64,000 bases of DNA from JAQBZY01 sp038117205 (GTDB lineage: Bacteria; Pseudomonadota; Alphaproteobacteria; Rhodospirillales; Casp-alpha2): NCBI GenBank assembly GCA_038117205.1, contig JAYOFL010000010.1, positions 1 to 64,000 on the forward strand, in the 5' to 3' direction. Below the pieces are notes generated by a model. That model was not told the origin of the DNA. It searched no databases and worked only from the letters and a program-made list of their open reading frames with translations. Below, piece by piece: positions 60,231 through 64,000 of the stretch (position 1 is the stretch's first letter; each line of letters opens with the position of its first letter). The translations under genes and the position numbers were made by a program.

Positions 60231-60357
60231 CGTATGCTTCATCGCAACATACCGCATCGAAGCCCCAATTTGGGGATATCCCGAGAGTGCTGGACGGAAG
60301 ATTGTTCGACGGTCCCAAACGGGTCCGCGGGGCGACGTACACGTCAGGAAATATGAG

Positions 60358-60780
60358 ATGCCATTGAGCCCCGACCAGCAAGCCGCACTTCGCTCGAAAT
60401 TCCGCGAACGGATCGTTCTGATCGCCGACGACGAGCCCGACGTTCTCGAGTTGATCTCGGACGCCCTCGAAGACGTGCCGGTCAGGCTGGTGACGGCGGC
60501 GACGGCGGAGGCCGCCATCGACGCCGTCCGCAACTACGTCATCGACATGGCCATCGTCGACATATTCATGCCCGGCAAGGGCGGACTGTGGCTGATCGAC
60601 GAGTCGCAGAGAGAGAATCCGGAGGCGGTGATCGCCATCATGAGCGGAGGCTGGACCGGCATGGAGGCCGAAAAGGCCGTCCGGGCGGCGGAAAAGCTGG
60701 GCGTTAGCCATACCTTCATGAAACCGTTCGACATCGATGCCCTGGTGAACCTCGTCAACGAGGTCATCACGGCGGACTGA
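60358..60780 (+). CDS. Single-domain response regulator
   Basis: 140 residues with a short N-terminal extension, then a receiver: acidic ADDEPD (about 23-28), phospho-acceptor Asp68 in AIVDIFMPGKGG, and Lys in TFMKPFDID. AGGAA precedes the ATG. It lies downstream of the interrupted kinase. Confidence 0.92.
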   Translation: MPLSPDQQAALRSKFRERIVLIADDEPDVLELISDALEDVPVRLVTAATAEAAIDAVRNYVIDMAIVDIFMPGKGGLWLIDESQRENPEAVIAIMSGGWTGMEAEKAVRAAEKLGVSHTFMKPFDIDALVNLVNEVITAD

Positions 60781-60914
60781 ACGCCGTAACCTACCCGGCC
60801 AGCCGCTCCGCGGATCGGCGCCCCCAAACCTTTGAAAACACGACCTGACGCCTCCGTCGGCGCGCGCCGTCACGGGCGCAGCACCCGGTAGTCGTCACCG
60901 GATTGGCATAAAAT

Positions 60915-60958
60915 GTTCATAAGAACGCCATCACGCGGAAAATGAAGTTCATATAAAC
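60915..60958. promoter_or_regulatory. Candidate DeoR-type operators
   Basis: GTTCATAAGAAC (60915-60926) and GTTCATATAAAC (60947-60958) are near-identical 12-mers spaced 32 bases apart, about three helical turns, in the AT-rich leader of the DeoR gene. The arrangement suits autoregulation by a repressor tetramer. Confidence 0.45.
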
Positions 60959-61031
60959 ATATTTTATGCGCGTTTGAATATTTTGTGCCATGATCGGACC
61001 CAACAAGAAGACGACCATGGGAGGCATCGGA

Positions 61032-61808
61032 GTGAACCTGTCCGAAAGACAGGCGGAAATCGCTGAACTCGTCCGCGAAACCGGTTTCCTGACCGTCGAG
61101 GGCCTGTCGGAGCGATTTTCCGTCACCACGCAGACGATCCGGCGCGATCTGACGGCGCTTTGCGACATGGGATTGGCGCGGCGGCGCCATGGCGGCGTCG
61201 AGAGCCTGAGCGATTCCGGCAACCTGACCTACGGTTCCCGGCAGATCCTGCAGCGCGGCGCCAAGCTCGCCATTGCCCGCGAGGTCGCCCGGCACGTCCC
61301 GGGGAACTCGTCCCTCGCCTTCAGCATCGGCACGACGCCGGAAGTGGTCGCCGAGGCGCTGCTGCGGCACGAGCGGCTCCGCGTCTTCACCAACAACCTC
61401 AACATCGCCATGCTGGCCTGCGCCAATCCGGACTTCGAGGTGAACATCGTCGGCGGCCGACTCAGAAACAGCGACCGCGACATCCTCGGCGCCGGCATGG
61501 AGAGCTTCTTCTCCTCCTACGTCTTCGACATCGGCATCTACGGCGTCGCCGGCGTCGGCGAGGACGGCACGCTGCTCGACTTCACGGAAGAGGAAGTGCG
61601 CGCCCGCCGCCTGATCCATCAAAACAGCCGCAGCACCTATCTGGTTCTCGACCACACCAAGTTCGGCCGCGTCGCGCACGTGCGCGGCGGACATATCGGC
61701 GAGGCGACCAAGGTCTTCTGCAACGCGCAGCCGCCTGAAGCCATCGTCGAGGCACTCGCCGCCGCCGGCAGCGAACTCGTGATCTGCACAGGCGAGGCGG
61801 ACCAATGA
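61032..61808 (+). CDS. DeoR/GlpR-family transcriptional regulator
   Basis: 258 residues from a GTG at 61032, chosen because GGGAGG lies seven bases upstream; ATGs at 60990 and 61017 are alternatives. The N-terminal helix-turn-helix VEGLSERFSVTTQTIRRDLTALCDMGLARRRHGGV is the DeoR signature. The sugar-phosphate-binding domain follows (about 75-250; SIGTTPEVVAEALL, FTNNLNIAMLA, GVAGVGEDGTLLDFTEEEV). It overlaps the ABC ATPase gene by four bases and probably controls this importer. Confidence 0.92.
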   Translation: MNLSERQAEIAELVRETGFLTVEGLSERFSVTTQTIRRDLTALCDMGLARRRHGGVESLSDSGNLTYGSRQILQRGAKLAIAREVARHVPGNSSLAFSIGTTPEVVAEALLRHERLRVFTNNLNIAMLACANPDFEVNIVGGRLRNSDRDILGAGMESFFSSYVFDIGIYGVAGVGEDGTLLDFTEEEVRARRLIHQNSRSTYLVLDHTKFGRVAHVRGGHIGEATKVFCNAQPPEAIVEALAAAGSELVICTGEADQ

Positions 61809-62854
61809 CCGGCATCGAAATCCGCGATCTCGTCAAGGCCTGGGGACCGACGCGGGCCGTCGACAGCGTGTCCTTCGACGTGCCGACGGGATCGCTGACC
61901 GTGCTGCTCGGCCCGTCCGGCTGCGGCAAATCGACGATCCTCCGCATGATCGCCGGCCTCGAGACGGCGACCGACGGCCGGATCCGCATCGGCGGCACCG
62001 ACGTCACCGATCTCGATCCGGCGGCGCGCGGCGTCTCGATGGTGTTCCAGTCCTACGCCCTCTTTCCGCACCTCGACGTGCGCGAGAACATCCTGTTCGG
62101 CCTTAAGGTCCGCCGCGTCCCGGTGGCGGAGCGCGACAAGCGCCTCGACGACGCCGCCAAGATGGTCGGCCTGGACGAATTGCTCGACCGGAAGCCGGCA
62201 CAGCTTTCCGGCGGCCAACGCCAGCGCGTCGCGCTCGCCCGCACCATCGTCGCCAATCAGCCGGTCTGCCTGATGGACGAGCCGCTTTCCAACCTCGACG
62301 CCAAGCTGCGCGCCGAGATGCGCGACGAAATCCACGCCCTGCAACGGAAGCTCGGCCTGACCATGGTCTACGTCACGCACGATCAGATCGAGGCCATGTC
62401 GATGGCCGACCAGGTCGTGCTGCTGAAGGACGGCCGGATCGAGCAGATCGGCGAGCCGGCTGAATTGTACGACCGGCCGGGCACCGTTTTCGCCGCCCGC
62501 TTCCTCGGCCAGCCGCCGATGAACGTGCTCGACGCGTCGGCGCTGGCGGCCGATGCCCTCGGCGACGCGCTGCCGGCGCGGACGGCGGGCTGGCTGATCG
62601 GCGTCCGCCCGGAGAAGGTCCGTCTCGCCGAGGACGGGCTCGCGGCGGAAGTCCGCGCCGTCGACTACATGGGGGCGGAGACGGTGCTCAGGCTCCGGCA
62701 CGGCGATCAGGATCTGATGGTCCGCGTCGATGGCCGGGCGAGCGCCAAGATCGGCGAGCGCGTAAGCGTCACGTGGGACGCCGCCGACGTTCACATTTTC
62801 GATGCGAAAGGAATCAGGCGAACGGGCGACGACCCGCCGCCTCATCCGTCGTGA
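61805..62854 (+). CDS. ABC transporter ATP-binding protein (UgpC/MalK family)
   Basis: 349 residues. Walker A GPSGCGKST, Q-loop FQSYALFPH, signature LSGGQRQRVALART, Walker B VCLMDEPLSNLD and switch His in VTHDQIEA are all intact. The C-terminal TOBE domain (GVRPEKVRLAEDGL) is that of sugar and glycerol-3-phosphate importers. Coupled to the DeoR gene. Confidence 0.95.
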   Translation: MTGIEIRDLVKAWGPTRAVDSVSFDVPTGSLTVLLGPSGCGKSTILRMIAGLETATDGRIRIGGTDVTDLDPAARGVSMVFQSYALFPHLDVRENILFGLKVRRVPVAERDKRLDDAAKMVGLDELLDRKPAQLSGGQRQRVALARTIVANQPVCLMDEPLSNLDAKLRAEMRDEIHALQRKLGLTMVYVTHDQIEAMSMADQVVLLKDGRIEQIGEPAELYDRPGTVFAARFLGQPPMNVLDASALAADALGDALPARTAGWLIGVRPEKVRLAEDGLAAEVRAVDYMGAETVLRLRHGDQDLMVRVDGRASAKIGERVSVTWDAADVHIFDAKGIRRTGDDPPPHPS

Positions 62855-62935
62855 CGGTTTCGTCGCGACGCGACCCGCGCGGCTTGGATGGCCGAGACGC
62901 CGCGGACACTGCCCAGGAGAGAGAGGAGACCTGAG

Positions 62936-64000
62936 ATGTACCACAAGACTAGGAAGGCGCTTTCCGGCGTCGCCATGGCGGCTTGCATGACCGCCCTGGC
63001 CGCCGCCACTCCGACCGTCGCCGAAGCGAAGACGGAACTCACCATGTACTACCCGATCGCCGTCGGCGGCCCGCTGACCAAGGTGATCGACGGCATGGTC
63101 GGCGACTTCATGAAGGCCAATCCGGACATCGACGTGAAGGCGATCTACGCCGGCAACTACAACGACGCCCGCATCAAGGCGCTCGCGGCGTTGAAGAGCG
63201 GCAGCCCGGCGCAGCTTTCGGTGATGTTCTCGATCGACATCTACGAACTGATCGAGCAGGACGCGATCGTCGCCTTCGACGACATCGTGAAGACTGCCGA
63301 TGAGAAGGCGTGGCTCAAGTCGTTCTATCCGTCGCTGATGGAGAACGGCGTCACCGCCGGCAAGACCTGGGGCATTCCGTTCCAGCGCTCGACCATCGTC
63401 ATGTACTACAACAAGGACGCGTTCAAGGCCGCCGGTCTCGACCCGGAGAAGGCGCCGGCGACGTGGGACGATCTGGTGAGCGCCGGCAAGAAGCTGACCA
63501 AGGCGGACGGCTCGCAGTGGGGCGTCATGATCCCGTCCACGGGCTATCCCTATTGGATGTTCGGCGCGCTCGCCATGCAGAATGGCCAGGTGCTGATGAA
63601 CGGCGCCGGCAATACGACCTATTTCGATGCCAAGCCGACCGTCGAGGCGTTGAACTTCTGGAAGGATCTCGGTGCCAAGCACAAGGTGATGCCGGAAGGC
63701 GCCATCGAATGGGGCACGCTCCGCAAGAACTTCCTGGAAGGCAAGACCGCCATCATGTGGCATTCAACCGGCAACCTGACGGCCGTGAAGAAGGAAGCGA
63801 AGTTCGACTTCGGCGTCGCCATGCTGCCGGCGAACAAGCGCCGCGGCACGCCGACCGGCGGCGGCAACTTCTACATCTTCAAGAAGACCTCGCCGGCCGA
63901 ACGGACGGCGGCCATGAAGCTGATCAAGTTCATGACCTCCCCGGAACGCTCCGCCGACTGGTCCATTGAAACCGGCTACATGGGCGTCAGCCCGGCGTCC
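62936..64000 (+). CDS. ABC transporter extracellular substrate-binding protein (UgpB-like; cut by window edge)
   Basis: 355 residues to the window end, no stop reached. A signal peptide (about 1-31, ending AEA) is followed by a family 1 binding-protein fold: FMKANPDIDVKAIYAGNYNDARIKALAALKSG, WGIPFQRSTIVMYYNKDAFKAAGLDPEKAP, GGGNFYIFKKTSPAERTAAMKLIKFMTSPE. UgpB-like sequences fit glycerol-3-phosphate or a related polyol or sugar phosphate. Permease genes presumably follow. Confidence 0.93.
   Translation, partial: MYHKTRKALSGVAMAACMTALAAATPTVAEAKTELTMYYPIAVGGPLTKVIDGMVGDFMKANPDIDVKAIYAGNYNDARIKALAALKSGSPAQLSVMFSIDIYELIEQDAIVAFDDIVKTADEKAWLKSFYPSLMENGVTAGKTWGIPFQRSTIVMYYNKDAFKAAGLDPEKAPATWDDLVSAGKKLTKADGSQWGVMIPSTGYPYWMFGALAMQNGQVLMNGAGNTTYFDAKPTVEALNFWKDLGAKHKVMPEGAIEWGTLRKNFLEGKTAIMWHSTGNLTAVKKEAKFDFGVAMLPANKRRGTPTGGGNFYIFKKTSPAERTAAMKLIKFMTSPERSADWSIETGYMGVSPAS

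Overview
The window is high-GC, densely coded chromosomal DNA whose gene content points to an alphaproteobacterium: an oxalate/formate (C1) module, tripartite tricarboxylate transporter, Tat-secreted SoxY, and a cytoplasmic sHdr-LbpA sulfur oxidation system together with a Sox system lacking SoxCD. I see no rRNA, tRNA, CRISPR array, integrase or insertion sequence. The assignment to a phylum-level group is inferred from gene content and base composition only.

Region 1 (1-12.7 kb), oxalate and C1 metabolism. A succinyl-CoA-synthetase-like pair reads left. Reading right are a GntR/FCD regulator, oxalyl-CoA decarboxylase (oxc), formyl-CoA transferase (frc), a stand-alone protein resembling the hydrolase domain of 10-formyl-THF dehydrogenase, formate-THF ligase, a universal stress protein and a TctCBA transporter. 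GntR-type palindromes (core GGTATACC) lie before the synthetase pair, before gntR and before tctC, which ties transport to catabolism.

Region 2 (12.7-25.3 kb), envelope and general functions. It holds a secreted histidine phosphatase whose ribosome binding site is folded into a hairpin, an RND efflux pair, an EF-hand protein divergent from an OmpR/histidine-kinase pair (the kinase sensor carries a Met-Gly-Pro tandem repeat), a glycosyltransferase, a HIT protein, a LysR/MFS pair, a GST and a GlcG-like protein.

Region 3 (25.3-50.9 kb), sulfur oxidation. An ArsR regulator has the Cys pair spacing of SqrR/BigR persulfide sensors. A translationally coupled LLM oxidoreductase / AurF-like diiron oxygenase / histone-deacetylase-like trio follows. 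Then comes a lipoate assembly set (LipS1, LipT, LipS2, sLpl, plus a GATase fold lacking its catalytic Cys), DsrE3, sHdrC1-B1-A-Hyp-C2-B2, a small Cys-containing protein and LbpA. Downstream are a beta-propeller protein, a YeeE/YedE (SoxT-like) importer, TusA, a thioredoxin, a 250-aa periplasmic protein, and soxXYZA / soxB / ccdA plus a soxS-like gene. The expected flow is thiosulfate to SoxY-bound sulfane sulfur, import, TusA/DsrE3 relay, sHdr with lipoyl-LbpA, and sulfite. Two exact ATTC-N8-GAAT sites and several related AT-rich islands sit before these units.

Region 4 (50.9-64 kb), accessory catabolism and signalling. A leftward run encodes an M24 peptidase, an Asp/Glu racemase-family enzyme, an RraA-family aldolase, a formate/nitrite channel and a gamma-glutamyltransferase. 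Rightward are a nitroreductase, two single-domain response regulators flanking a large hybrid histidine kinase interrupted by two in-frame TAG codons, and a DeoR regulator with an ABC sugar or glycerol-phosphate-type importer that runs off the window end.
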